From: JAYOEY01 sp038120295
GTDB lineage: Bacteria; Pseudomonadota; Alphaproteobacteria; MPNO01; UBA2964
NCBI GenBank assembly: GCA_038120295.1
Contig: JAYOLL010000002.1
Location: forward strand, 238,808-302,807
DNA: 64,000 bases
Direction of reading: 5' to 3'
Part shown: positions 44,477 to 53,110 of the stretch, one piece after another
How positions within the stretch are numbered: position 1 is the first letter of the stretch
Layout: every line of letters starts with the position of its first letter
Translations under genes and position numbers: made by a program
The notes under the pieces: model-generated
What the model saw: only the letters and a program-made list of their open reading frames with translations
Told to the model about the DNA's origin: nothing
Databases searched by the model: none

Positions 44477-45298
44477 GTGAAGCTGTCCCTCTCCGTCCGC
44501 GTCGCGGAATCGTCGACCCGCAAGGACCGGGCCGAGATGCCGCTCGAAGAGCTCGCGCCGCTCGCCCGGGCGGCGGGGTTCCGGGCGCTGTCGATGCGGG
44601 CCTCCGCGGTATCGGTCGACACGAAGCCGGATCGGCTGCGCGACATCCGGGCGCTGCTGGACCGCGAGGGGCTCGGCGTTTCCATGGTGACCGGCAATGT
44701 CGCGCTCGCCGCCAATACGCCGGCGGCGTCCGACGCGCTGCGCGATATCGGCCCGCATCTCGATCTTGCGGAAGCGCTGGGCGCGAAGCTGGTGCGCGTC
44801 ATGATCCGGACGGCGGACGACATTCCGCATGCGCAGCGCGCGGCGGATCAGGCGGCGGAGCGCGGGCTGTCCATCGCGCAGCAAACGCACTGGGGTACGC
44901 TGTGCGAAACGGTGGATCAGGCGCTCGATCTGGTTTCCGCGGTGGACCGTCCCGGTTTCGGCATCACGTTCGAACCGGCCAATTTGCTGGGCTGTGGCGG
45001 AGAATACGGGCCGGACGCCATCGCGCGGCTCGCGCCGCATCTGGCCAATGTCTATTTCCAGAACGTGCGGCTGAACCCGGACGGGGCGCACTGTTTCCCG
45101 ACCCGGGCGAAAGGCGACGTGCGGCTCGATTACGTCGCGCTCGACGACCCGTCCGGCATGGATGCGGCGGAGATGGTCGCAGCGCTGAAGGCGTCGGGTT
45201 ACGACGGCTGGGTCACCGTCCACCAGCCGCTGCGCAGCGGCGAGACGGTCGCGGATGCGGTGGAAGAGGCCGCCCGCGTGTTCGGGGCTCTGGTCTGA
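44477..45298 (+). CDS. Sugar phosphate isomerase/epimerase-like TIM-barrel protein
   Basis: A 273-residue xylose isomerase-like barrel: MPLEELAPLARAAGFRALSMRAS near 20, LREALGAKLVRVM-like sequence near 100, IAQQTHWGTL near 137 (His ligand), FGITFEPANLLGCGG near 160 (Glu), and the C-terminal GYDGWVTVHQPL. The GTG start at 44477 follows GGGAGG closely. It belongs to the same superfamily as the protein at 3938-4945, though they differ in size. Substrate unknown. It ends convergently with the BenD-like gene, separated by C-rich repeat DNA. Confidence 0.78.
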   Translation: MKLSLSVRVAESSTRKDRAEMPLEELAPLARAAGFRALSMRASAVSVDTKPDRLRDIRALLDREGLGVSMVTGNVALAANTPAASDALRDIGPHLDLAEALGAKLVRVMIRTADDIPHAQRAADQAAERGLSIAQQTHWGTLCETVDQALDLVSAVDRPGFGITFEPANLLGCGGEYGPDAIARLAPHLANVYFQNVRLNPDGAHCFPTRAKGDVRLDYVALDDPSGMDAAEMVAALKASGYDGWVTVHQPLRSGETVADAVEEAARVFGALV

Positions 45299-45469
45299 AC
45301 CCCCTCCCTGACCCACCCCCCGTTTTTGGGGGGGGGATTAGCGCGAATCTGGGGGGGCAAGGGGATTAGCGCGCCTGAAAGAAGGGTGGAGGGGCTCTTC
45401 CTCAATGGTTCCTGCCCCTCCACCCGCAGGCGGGGGGAGGTTGGGAGGGGGGTGTCAGCAGAAAGCGAC
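45299..45469. repeat. C/G-rich palindromic intergenic sequence
   Basis: The gap between two convergent genes is filled with C-tracts and G-tracts that can pair: CCCCCC followed by GTTTTT and a run of nine G near 45315-45337, and CCCCTCCACCC with GGGGGGAGG near 45414-45440. Similar blocks occur at about 28660-28705, 59405-59450, 60890-60930 and 61185-61225. They may act as bidirectional terminators. Confidence 0.5.
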
Positions 45470-46318
45470 CTACGACTGCCCGCCGCTGCAGTTGATCACG
45501 TCGCCGGTGATGAAGCTGGCGTCGTCGGAGGCGAGAAAGGCGACGGCGGCGGCCTGTTCCTCGGGGGTGCCGCGGCGCTTGAGGGATTTCTGGTTGTTGA
45601 TGTCCGCGCCCATCTCCTTGCGGTAGGCGTCGGCTTCCGCCTCAGGCAGATCCTCGGCCATGACGCCGGGGCGGATGGAAAGCCGCGGCGTGACGCGGTC
45701 GGGGATGTCGGTGCCGCCGGGCGATACCGTGTTCACGCGGATGCCGTAGCGCCCGTACTCCATGGCCAGCACCTTGCCGATGGCGAGGATGCCGCCCTTG
45801 CTGGTGGCGTAGGGCAGACGGTAGAGGCCGCGCACCGACTGCGAGCCCAGATTGACGATTGAACCGGATTCCTGCTCCATCATGATCGGCAGCACCGCGC
45901 GGCAGCACCAGAGCGTGGGCTTGAGCGAGCGTTCGAGCTCCAGCTCGATCTCTTCCGCCGAATACAGGTGAAACGGCTTCATCCAGATCGTGCCGCCGAC
46001 ATTGTTGACCAGCACGTCGATCCGCCCGAAGGACGACATCGCCTGCGCCATCAGCGCTTCGGCGCCCGCATAGGTGCTCAGATCGACAATGGCGGCGACG
46101 GCTTCCGCGCCGAATTCGGTCAGCTCCTCGACGACCTTCGCCGCGCCTTTCTCGACCCGGTCGGCGACGACGATTTTACCGCCTTCCTGTCCCAGCCGTC
46201 GCGCGACCGCGCGGCCGATGCCCTGGCCCGCGCCGGTCACGACGCAGATCTTGCCTTCCAGCCGGCGCGCGCCGGCGGCTCTCGGGTCCAGTACTTTGGG
46301 ATCGAGTTCTTCCGACAT
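45470..46318 (-). CDS. SDR oxidoreductase, BenD-like (benzoate cis-diol dehydrogenase type)
   Basis: A 282-residue short-chain dehydrogenase. The NAD site is VVTGAGQGIGRAV (~26-38). VLVNNVGGTIWMKPF near 106 and LKPTLWCCRAVLP near 136 are close to BenD, which rearomatises the benzoate cis-diol to catechol with CO2 loss. The active site is YATSK with the Ser of NLGSQS before it. It follows the Rieske oxygenase gene on the same strand (27-base gap), the order expected of a ring-hydroxylating oxygenase and its diol dehydrogenase. No ferredoxin or reductase gene is beside them. Confidence 0.85.
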   Translation of the reverse strand: MSEELDPKVLDPRAAGARRLEGKICVVTGAGQGIGRAVARRLGQEGGKIVVADRVEKGAAKVVEELTEFGAEAVAAIVDLSTYAGAEALMAQAMSSFGRIDVLVNNVGGTIWMKPFHLYSAEEIELELERSLKPTLWCCRAVLPIMMEQESGSIVNLGSQSVRGLYRLPYATSKGGILAIGKVLAMEYGRYGIRVNTVSPGGTDIPDRVTPRLSIRPGVMAEDLPEAEADAYRKEMGADINNQKSLKRRGTPEEQAAAVAFLASDDASFITGDVINCSGGQS

Positions 46319-46345
46319 TTCAGCTCCTTCGTTCAGATCGACGTC

Positions 46346-47629
46346 CTATATCGACGTGTGGGGGACGTCCTTTTTGACCTTCATCGGCTCGCCCGGCGCC
46401 TCGTCGAACGCAATATCCCGCGACAGCAGGAAGGAGGCGGAGCGGACCGCCTGCGAGTCCGTATCGATCCCGGGCGGGCGAACGCCGCGGTCGAGGTCGC
46501 GCGCCGCCCGGCGCAGCCGTCCCCGCGCCATGACGATGGCCTTGTCGGTCATCACCAGGTTTTCGCGGCTGCGGTCGACGATCTCGCCCATGCTTTCCTG
46601 CAGCGATGCGTCCTGCATCGAAATGCCTTCGACGCCGCTAAAGAACGTGCCTTCCTTCTGCGCCTCCCGGTCGATCAGGTAGTCGTTGTCCCTGTTGGCG
46701 GCCGTCCGGAACGTGCCGGGCACGAGCTTCGCATGCAGGCTGCCGCCTTCCGTCATCACGCCGAGTTCCAGATCGCTGAGCGGCCGGGCCGGGTGATAGG
46801 AAAACGTCCAGGCGAAGCAGTTATGGTCGTCGATCGGCACCCAGGCATGGGCATGCAGCGGGTTGTCGCCATAGGGCGGCACGATCGTGTACCAGGGCAT
46901 GATCCAGGGCGTGACTCGCCAGTAATACTGGTTGTCCTCCGCGTTGCGGCGCACCCCGATATTGAGCCCGAAGTCCGAATCCCTGATCTCGAACCCTGGC
47001 TTCCGGTCGGCGACGTGGAAATCGGAGCCGCGCGAGCCGTGATGCAGCGGATCGCTCCTGAGCTCGCCGCTATGCAGGAAGCCGACATGGGACGAGTCGA
47101 TCCCGCCTTCGAGCGCCTGCAGGTAGTTGCATTCCTCCAGCCGCTTGGAATGGTAGCGCTGGTCTTCCGGCACATGGATCCATTCGAAGGCGGGCGGCGG
47201 GGGCTGTTCTTCCTCTGGGCCCATATAGGTCCAGATCACGCCGCCCTGCTCGACGCAGGGATAGGCGGTCAGCCCGACTTCCTCGCGGAACTTGTAGTTG
47301 TCCGGTTCGGACGGAATTTCGACGCATTTTCCGGTCACGTCGAACTTCCAGCCGTGATAGGGGCAGCGGATGCCGCACTCCTCGTTGCGCCCGAACCACA
47401 ACGATACGCGCCGGTGGGCGCAGAATTCCTCGATCAGCCCCAGCCGGCCCTCGCTGTCGCGGAACGCGATCAGATCCTCCGACAGCAGCCGGACGCGCAC
47501 CGGCGGGCAATCCGGCTCGGCGACTTCGCGCGACAGCAGAACCGGAATCCAGTAGCGCCGGAACAGGGTCCCCATCGGCGTGCCCGGCCCGGTTTCGGTC
47601 AGCAGCCGGTTGATATCCTGGGTAACCAC
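46346..47629 (-). CDS. Rieske 2Fe-2S aromatic oxygenase, phthalate 4,5-dioxygenase-like
   Basis: A 427-residue oxygenase alpha subunit. The Rieske motif is EFCAHRR and CPYHGWKF (C-x-H, C-x2-H) near 69-93. The mononuclear iron site is GIDSSHVGFLHSG (~178-190). The layout matches phthalate 4,5-dioxygenase and vanillate demethylase-type (class IA) oxygenases that use a separate reductase, which is not nearby. The start is GTG 47629 with GAGGA upstream. With the BenD-like dehydrogenase it suggests hydroxylation of a benzoate or phthalate-type acid to a diol. Confidence 0.88.
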   Translation of the reverse strand: MVTQDINRLLTETGPGTPMGTLFRRYWIPVLLSREVAEPDCPPVRVRLLSEDLIAFRDSEGRLGLIEEFCAHRRVSLWFGRNEECGIRCPYHGWKFDVTGKCVEIPSEPDNYKFREEVGLTAYPCVEQGGVIWTYMGPEEEQPPPPAFEWIHVPEDQRYHSKRLEECNYLQALEGGIDSSHVGFLHSGELRSDPLHHGSRGSDFHVADRKPGFEIRDSDFGLNIGVRRNAEDNQYYWRVTPWIMPWYTIVPPYGDNPLHAHAWVPIDDHNCFAWTFSYHPARPLSDLELGVMTEGGSLHAKLVPGTFRTAANRDNDYLIDREAQKEGTFFSGVEGISMQDASLQESMGEIVDRSRENLVMTDKAIVMARGRLRRAARDLDRGVRPPGIDTDSQAVRSASFLLSRDIAFDEAPGEPMKVKKDVPHTSI

Positions 47630-47720
47630 GGGGCGTCGTCCTCGATGTTCGTCTCTTGCGTTTCGTTATCCGCGCTGCGGCGGGACTGAACCGGAATATG
47701 GCACGGCCCCGCGGCGCGCG

Positions 47721-48206
47721 TCACGCCCCGCAGCATTTCTTGTATTTTTTGCCCGATCCGCAGGGGCAGGGGTCGTTGCGTCCGACCTTGGCGACCTGGC
47801 GCGGCGGGCTCTTCGGGTCGACCTCACCGTCGACATAGACCCATTGCCCGTCCTCGCGGCGAAAGGTCGAGCGCTCATGATGGACCAGCCGCACCCCGTC
47901 CTGCCGGTACTGCGCGGCGAAGCGGACCATGCCGGCCTCGTCCGCCTCACCGCCTTCGCCGGTTTCGAGAATGTCCAGCTTCAGCCACTCGACATCGTTC
48001 GCGGTGCGCGCCGCGGCCTCGCGATCGAAATTTTCCCGGTCCTCGCGACAGCTGGTCCGTTCGATATGGTCCAGCGCGCCGCGCGCAAACGCGGTGAAAC
48101 GCGAGCGCATCAGCGCCTCCGCCGTCGGCGCAGGCCGCACGCCGGCGATGATCGGGCCGCAACACGCATCGAAACTGCTGCGCGATCCGCAGGGGCAGTC
48201 GCTCAT
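47721..48206 (-). CDS. ychJ: YchJ-family SEC-C motif protein
   Basis: A 161-residue protein with a zinc-binding SEC-C type motif at each end: CPCGSRSSFDACCGP at residues 4-18 and DPCPCGSGKKYKKCCG at the C-terminus, flanking an NTF2-like middle. This is the full YchJ layout of about 150-160 residues. Its role is not established. ATG 48206 (MSDCPCG) is chosen because it opens the first motif and lies ten bases after the UbiD gene stop. Joint transcription with UbiD is likely by position. Confidence 0.88.
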   Translation of the reverse strand: MSDCPCGSRSSFDACCGPIIAGVRPAPTAEALMRSRFTAFARGALDHIERTSCREDRENFDREAAARTANDVEWLKLDILETGEGGEADEAGMVRFAAQYRQDGVRLVHHERSTFRREDGQWVYVDGEVDPKSPPRQVAKVGRNDPCPCGSGKKYKKCCGA

Positions 48207-48216
48207 CGGCCCGCCC

Positions 48217-49686
48217 TCAATCAAACAGCTGCGGGAACTGTTCCCTGATCTTCTTCTTCAGCTCGGGGCTCGCTTCGGCCACGGTGGGGAAGTCGTCTTT
48301 CCAGCCATAGGGGCGGCAGGCGTCGATGATGCCGCGGTTATTCTGCCAGGGCGGCTCGCGCAGCATCGGGTCGAGCGGCGTCGACCATGACCGTTTGACG
48401 AACTGCACGTCTTCCGGCGGATCGCAGCGGGTCGACATGGCCCAGATCACGTCGAACATGTTGGACGGGTCGATATCCTCGTCCACCACCACGACCCAGC
48501 GCCCGGCATAGTTCCCGGCATGGCAGTTGCAGGCCAGCATCCCGGCCTGGCTGGCATGGCCGGGATACATCTGCTTGATCGAGATCACGTTGAACAGCCG
48601 CCCCGCGCCGGCCTCGTGGCACCAGACGCCTTTCACGCCCGGCAGCCCCGCTTTTTCCACCTCGTCCCAGATCATCGCCGATTTCACCGCGGCGCGGGCG
48701 AAGGTGAAGTTTTCCGGCGGGCGCGACGGGATGGCGAGCGTCAGGATCGGGTCGGTGCGGTGATAGACGCGCCTGATCCGGACGATCGGCAGCTGCGTGG
48801 ATTCGGACGCGTAATAGCCCATGAACTCGCCGAACGGGCCTTCCTCGCGGATCTCGTCGGGATAGATCTCGCCTTCCAGCACGATCTCCGAATGGGCCGG
48901 CATCGGCAGGCCGTGGATTTCCGATTTGATGACGTCGATGGCGCGGCCGCGCAGCCCGCCGGCATAGGCCAGTTCGTCGACCTCGTGATCGATCTCCTGA
49001 TGCGAGACGAGGAACAGCAGCGGGTCGTGGCCGCAGGAAATCAGCACCGGGCAGGGCTCGCCCTTGGCAAAATATTTCTCGCTGATCACGCGGCCCTGCT
49101 TGCCGGGCGACATCCAGATCGCGACCGTGTTCTTGTCATGCACCATCACGCGGTAGGTCGCTGAATTGACCCAGCCGCTGTCCGGGTCGCGCATGATGAT
49201 CGCGTCGTCGGTGCCGATATAGCGCCCTCCGTCGAGCTCATGCACGAAGGGGGCGGGGAATTTCCACAGATCGACCTCGTCGTCGCGGTAAACGTTCTCC
49301 AGCACCGGGCCGGTCTCGACCTCGTTCGGCGGGATCAGCTCGAAGCGCTGCTTCTGCTGGTCGCGATAGGACTGCACCAGATCGATCTCGTTCTTCGGCT
49401 CCGGCAGGCCCAGCACCACGGCGAGCCGTTTGAAGGCGTTGGCGCCGCCCGACAGGATGCGGTGGCCCTTCGGATAGCCCGGAATATTGTCGAACAGCAT
49501 GGCCTTGGCGCGGCCGGGTTTCTCCGCTGCCGTCATTTCCGAGATCGCGCCGATCTCAAGGTTCCAGTCGGCGCCCTCGACATGGGCGACCTCTCCCATC
49601 TGCTCGAAAATCTCCAGCAGCTCGCGGAGGTCCTGATAGCCGACATTGCGGCGCGAGGAGGGAACGGGGGTCGGTTCGTTGGCCAT
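48217..49686 (-). CDS. UbiD-family prenyl-FMN-dependent decarboxylase
   Basis: A 489-residue UbiD paralogue of the enzyme at 5082-6560. It has MRDPDSGWVNSATYR near 172-186, EEGPFGEFMGYYASE near 285 (the catalytic Glu pair), and SIKQMYPGHASQAG near 378. ATG 49686 (MANEPTP) is chosen because the in-frame extension upstream is not conserved-looking. It needs prFMN from UbiX, which is absent here. The substrate is probably an aromatic acid. It lies beside the Rieske/BenD set and the PrpD-like gene, so it may act on a product of ring hydroxylation. Confidence 0.92.
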   Translation of the reverse strand: MANEPTPVPSSRRNVGYQDLRELLEIFEQMGEVAHVEGADWNLEIGAISEMTAAEKPGRAKAMLFDNIPGYPKGHRILSGGANAFKRLAVVLGLPEPKNEIDLVQSYRDQQKQRFELIPPNEVETGPVLENVYRDDEVDLWKFPAPFVHELDGGRYIGTDDAIIMRDPDSGWVNSATYRVMVHDKNTVAIWMSPGKQGRVISEKYFAKGEPCPVLISCGHDPLLFLVSHQEIDHEVDELAYAGGLRGRAIDVIKSEIHGLPMPAHSEIVLEGEIYPDEIREEGPFGEFMGYYASESTQLPIVRIRRVYHRTDPILTLAIPSRPPENFTFARAAVKSAMIWDEVEKAGLPGVKGVWCHEAGAGRLFNVISIKQMYPGHASQAGMLACNCHAGNYAGRWVVVVDEDIDPSNMFDVIWAMSTRCDPPEDVQFVKRSWSTPLDPMLREPPWQNNRGIIDACRPYGWKDDFPTVAEASPELKKKIREQFPQLFD

Positions 49687-49821
49687 GGGGACTGGCTTTC
49701 CTGATTGGATGATGGTGCAGAATGCCCCGAAACTAGCGCCGCAACGCAGTCTCGGCAATGGACGGTCTCACGCGCGCGGCTTATCCTGACGCCTTCTCCA
49801 ACTCCCATACCGGAAAGCGTA

Positions 49822-51210
49822 ATGCCCGATTCAGACTCCCTGCCCGAAACTTCGGTCTCCGAGCATTTCTGCCGCTGGGCGGTATCGCTCGATGTCGCCG
49901 ATATCCCTGACGGCGTAAGGTCGGCCGCCAGTGCGGCGCTCAAGGATTTCGCCGGTCTGTGCGTGTCGTCGCGCGATCTCGACTATGTCGGGCAGATGGT
50001 CCGCGCCGGGACCGAGCCGGGGGGCTGCACCGCCATCGGGCATGAGGGCGGGTTCGATATCGGCGGCGCGGCGCTGGTCAACGGCACCGCGGCGCATGGC
50101 GAGGATTACGACGATACGTTCGAAGGCACCCCGGTCCATACAGGCGTGGTGATCTACCCGTCGGTGCTGGCCGCGGCCGAACGGTTCGGGTTTTCCGGCA
50201 CCGACGCATTCCGCGGCATCGCGGTGGGGACAGAGCTGATGTGCCGCATGGCGCTGACGGCGCCGACCGCGACGCACCGCGCCGGGTTTCACCCCACGGC
50301 GGTGATCGGCGCGCTGGGCGCCGCCGCGGCGGTCAGTACGGCTATGGGCGCGGACGAGAAGCAGATGACCGATGCGCTCGGCATCGCCGGTTCGACCGCG
50401 TCGGGCATCATCGAATATCTGGCGGAAGGAAGCTGGACCAAGCGCATGCATCCCGGCTGGGCGGCGCAGGCCGGCATCCGCGCGGCCCTGCTGGGGCGCG
50501 AAGGGTTTCTCGGCCCGCGCACCGTGCTTGAGGGCCAGCATGGCTGGTTCTTCGCCTTCGCCGATCACGGGATCGAGCCCGATTACGGCCAGATTACGGA
50601 TGCGCTGGGCCAGACCTGGCACGCCGCCAATATCGCCTTCAAGCCTTACGCCTGCGGCACCATGGCGCAGCCCTTTATCGACTGCGCCGTAAGGCTGGCG
50701 AAGGACGGGCTGGATTACAGGGATGTCGAGGCGATCACCTGCAAGGTGGGCGAGGGGACGGTGCACCGTCTGTGGGAGCCGCTCTCCGAGAAACAGGCGC
50801 CCAGCACTGCGTATTCGGCCAAGTTCAGCGTGCCCTACTGCGTCGCCGCCGGGCTGATCGATCAGGCGGCGGGGCTCGCGCAATACACGGACGCGCGCGT
50901 GGCGGACCCGGAGATCCGGGCGCTGGCGGCGCGCGTCACCTACGAGATCGATCCCGAAAACGAATACCCCGCCAACTATACCGGCCATGTGCGCGCGGTG
51001 CTGAAGGACGGCTCGGTGCGGGAAGTCGAACAGCCCTACCTGCGCGGCGGCGCGCACGAGGCGTTGAGCGCGGAAGAGCTCGACGCCAAGTTCCGCGCCA
51101 ACTGCGCCTTCGGCGGCTGGGATGCGGCGCGAACGGAGGCGCTGGCCGCTTTCTGCGCCGACGCCTACGAGGCGGACGATCTGTCCGGCCTGGCCGCGTT
51201 CAGGGGGTAA
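49822..51210 (+). CDS. MmgE/PrpD-family protein
   Basis: A 462-residue all-alpha MmgE/PrpD protein: NGTAAHGEDYDDTFEG near 93-108 (conserved active-site area), HPTAVIGALGAAAAVS near 160, GSTASGIIEYLAEGSWTKRMHPGWAAQAG near 195-223, and the C-terminal beta-alpha domain. PrpD is 2-methylcitrate dehydratase; relatives include cis-aconitate decarboxylase and many uncharacterised (de)hydratases. No other methylcitrate-cycle genes are present, so a dehydratase of another tricarboxylate is more likely. ATG 49822 follows GGAAAG. It is divergent from UbiD. Confidence 0.88.
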   Translation: MPDSDSLPETSVSEHFCRWAVSLDVADIPDGVRSAASAALKDFAGLCVSSRDLDYVGQMVRAGTEPGGCTAIGHEGGFDIGGAALVNGTAAHGEDYDDTFEGTPVHTGVVIYPSVLAAAERFGFSGTDAFRGIAVGTELMCRMALTAPTATHRAGFHPTAVIGALGAAAAVSTAMGADEKQMTDALGIAGSTASGIIEYLAEGSWTKRMHPGWAAQAGIRAALLGREGFLGPRTVLEGQHGWFFAFADHGIEPDYGQITDALGQTWHAANIAFKPYACGTMAQPFIDCAVRLAKDGLDYRDVEAITCKVGEGTVHRLWEPLSEKQAPSTAYSAKFSVPYCVAAGLIDQAAGLAQYTDARVADPEIRALAARVTYEIDPENEYPANYTGHVRAVLKDGSVREVEQPYLRGGAHEALSAEELDAKFRANCAFGGWDAARTEALAAFCADAYEADDLSGLAAFRG

Positions 51211-51265
51211 ACTCCGCGCTTTCCCTTCCCGCGGCGGCGACCGTTCGGGGTCCGTTCGACGGGTC

Positions 51266-51910
51266 CTATGCCGCGCTGGCGAACTGTTCCTGAACGCTCT
51301 TTTCGAAAGCGAGCAGCTTCTGGACGCTGTCGCGGCCCTGCATGCGGTCGAAATGGGCGGCGACATTGGCGAACGGTTCCAGAGGGATGTCGAACTGGGT
51401 CGCCCGGCGGCAGGCCCAGAAGAAATAGGAATCCGGCGCGCGGAACGTGTCCATCAGCCAGTCCTTGCCCTCCAGCTTGTTGTTGGCGATAGCGAAGCAT
51501 TCCTCGATGACCTCGCGCGCATTGGCGATGACGCTGTCGGCGCTGCCGTCCGTGTCGCATACCTTGGCCGGACTGTTGATGCGGCTCAGATAGGCGTGGA
51601 TGCCGGAGGCGACCCAGGCCAGCAGCGACACCGCCTCGATCTCGCCGCGGCTATCCGACGGCATCGCGCCGGCGTCGGGGAAGTTGCGGTGAATCCACAG
51701 ATGGATCGCCGCATTTTCGGTGATGGGGTCGCCGTCGACGGTCAGCAGCGGCACCTTGTGCTTGGGATTGACCGCCAGATATTCCGGCGTCATCTGCTCC
51801 TTCTTGCGCAAATTGACCGGCACCGTTTCGAACTCGGCGCCGACCTCGGTCAGCATGATCCACGGCGCCATCGCGCAGGTCACCGGGCCGTAATAAAGCT
51901 TGATATCCAT
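51266..51910 (-). CDS. Glutathione S-transferase, beta-class-like
   Basis: A 214-residue GST. The thioredoxin-fold N-terminal domain has YYGPVTCAMAPWIML with Cys12 at about the beta-class catalytic position, KHKVPLLTVDG with the cis-Pro, and ITENAAIHLWI for the glutathione Glu/Asn. The helical C-terminal domain is complete. Beta-class GSTs conjugate electrophiles or cleave ethers and halogen bonds. It lies 25 bases after the interrupted Rieske gene in the same direction; GST with a Rieske demethylase recalls lignin-derived ether catabolism, as inference. Confidence 0.87.
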   Translation of the reverse strand: MDIKLYYGPVTCAMAPWIMLTEVGAEFETVPVNLRKKEQMTPEYLAVNPKHKVPLLTVDGDPITENAAIHLWIHRNFPDAGAMPSDSRGEIEAVSLLAWVASGIHAYLSRINSPAKVCDTDGSADSVIANAREVIEECFAIANNKLEGKDWLMDTFRAPDSYFFWACRRATQFDIPLEPFANVAAHFDRMQGRDSVQKLLAFEKSVQEQFASAA

Positions 51911-51935
51911 GATGTGTCCTCTGTCCTGGTAGAGT

Positions 51936-52979
51936 TTAAAGAGACTGTTCTTCGGCAATCAGTCGGGCGAGCAGGTTGCGGGTATGAATCTGGCCGGCAT
52001 CCTCGTTGACGTCGACGAACGGGCGCGAGGGGTCTAGCCGCGATTGCTGACCCTCGATCATGCGCACATCCTCGTCAAGCACCTCCATGGTCCGTTCGTA
52101 GATGACGTCTTCCTGTTCGGGCGTCATCGAGTCCGCGGGATAGGTGCTGACCCAGAAATAATGGGTCGTGGTCCCGGTTTCGGGCGTGGCGATATGCATG
52201 GTGCGGCGGTCGATCAGCCGGTCTTCCGGCGCGGCATCGACCCCGCCGGTACCGGTTTTCGCGTTGCCGACCTGAAGCTCGACGTGACAGGGCGGCGAGA
52301 AATCGATGATCTGCCAGCGGTCGACATTGCCGCTATAGCCGGTCACCTCCACATGGGCGGGGGCCGGTTCGATGTTCTCCATCTGGCGGATAACCCGGAC
52401 GCCGTTATCGCTGCGCTCGGTCCGGGATTTTCCCTGTTCGGCGACGCCGCCGCTGCCGATCGTATTCTTATGGGTAAAGCCGAGATGGGTGAGATCCATC
52501 AGGTTGTCGATCAGCAGCCGGTAATCGAACGCGCCCCGCAGGCTGGCGTAACGGGCGTGGAGCTCCGGCCTGTCGGGGAACGGGAAATCGTAGGGCCGGT
52601 CGCTGTCTTCGCGGCCCGGATCGCCGGTCCAGACATGGACGAAACCCTGTTTCTCGATCACCGGATAGGCGCGGATGCAGGCGTTCGGCGGGACCTGTTT
52701 CTGGCTCGGCACGCGCACGCACCGGCCGTCGCCGTCGAAGGTGAACCCGTGCTAGCCGCACTGGATATGGTCGCCGACCACCTCGCCCAGCGAGAGCGGT
52801 GCCTGTCGGTGCGCGCACCGGTCTTCCAGCGCGATCGCGGCGCCCTTTGTGTCGCGATACAGAACGATCGGTTGGCAGGCGATTGTGCGGGCCAGCGGTC
52901 GGTCCGATATCTCGGTCGACAGCGCCGCGACATACCATCTGTTGCGCAGGAAAGTCGCGTCTTCGATCATGTTTTCCAT
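51936..52979 (-). pseudogene. Rieske 2Fe-2S oxygenase interrupted by an in-frame TAG in the cluster motif
   Basis: The frame encodes a 347-codon vanillate-demethylase-like oxygenase except for one TAG at 52752-52754. Before it are NRWYVAALSTEI and DRCAHRQAPLS, the first half of the Rieske site; the second half reads IQCG-stop-HGFTFDGDG, where the family has C-G-Y-H-G. A single base change (TAC or TAT to TAG) explains it. After the stop the frame stays open with good coding character: LLIDNLMDLTHLGFTH is the mononuclear iron site, and it continues to the normal C-terminus. As read, the protein cannot hold its Rieske cluster. A recent mutation or read error is likely. Start taken at ATG 52979; TTG 52988 is possible. 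Confidence 0.85.
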
Positions 52980-53110
52980 ATCCGGCAATTTCCGGACAAG
53001 AGTAGGAGGCGTCGGCGGAAACAGTCAACGGCGCGGCCAAGGGTTTACGGTTTCGTCAGTGCCTGTCACGCTCCGCAAAAGCAAACGACATTCTTCAGGG
53101 AGCGAACATT

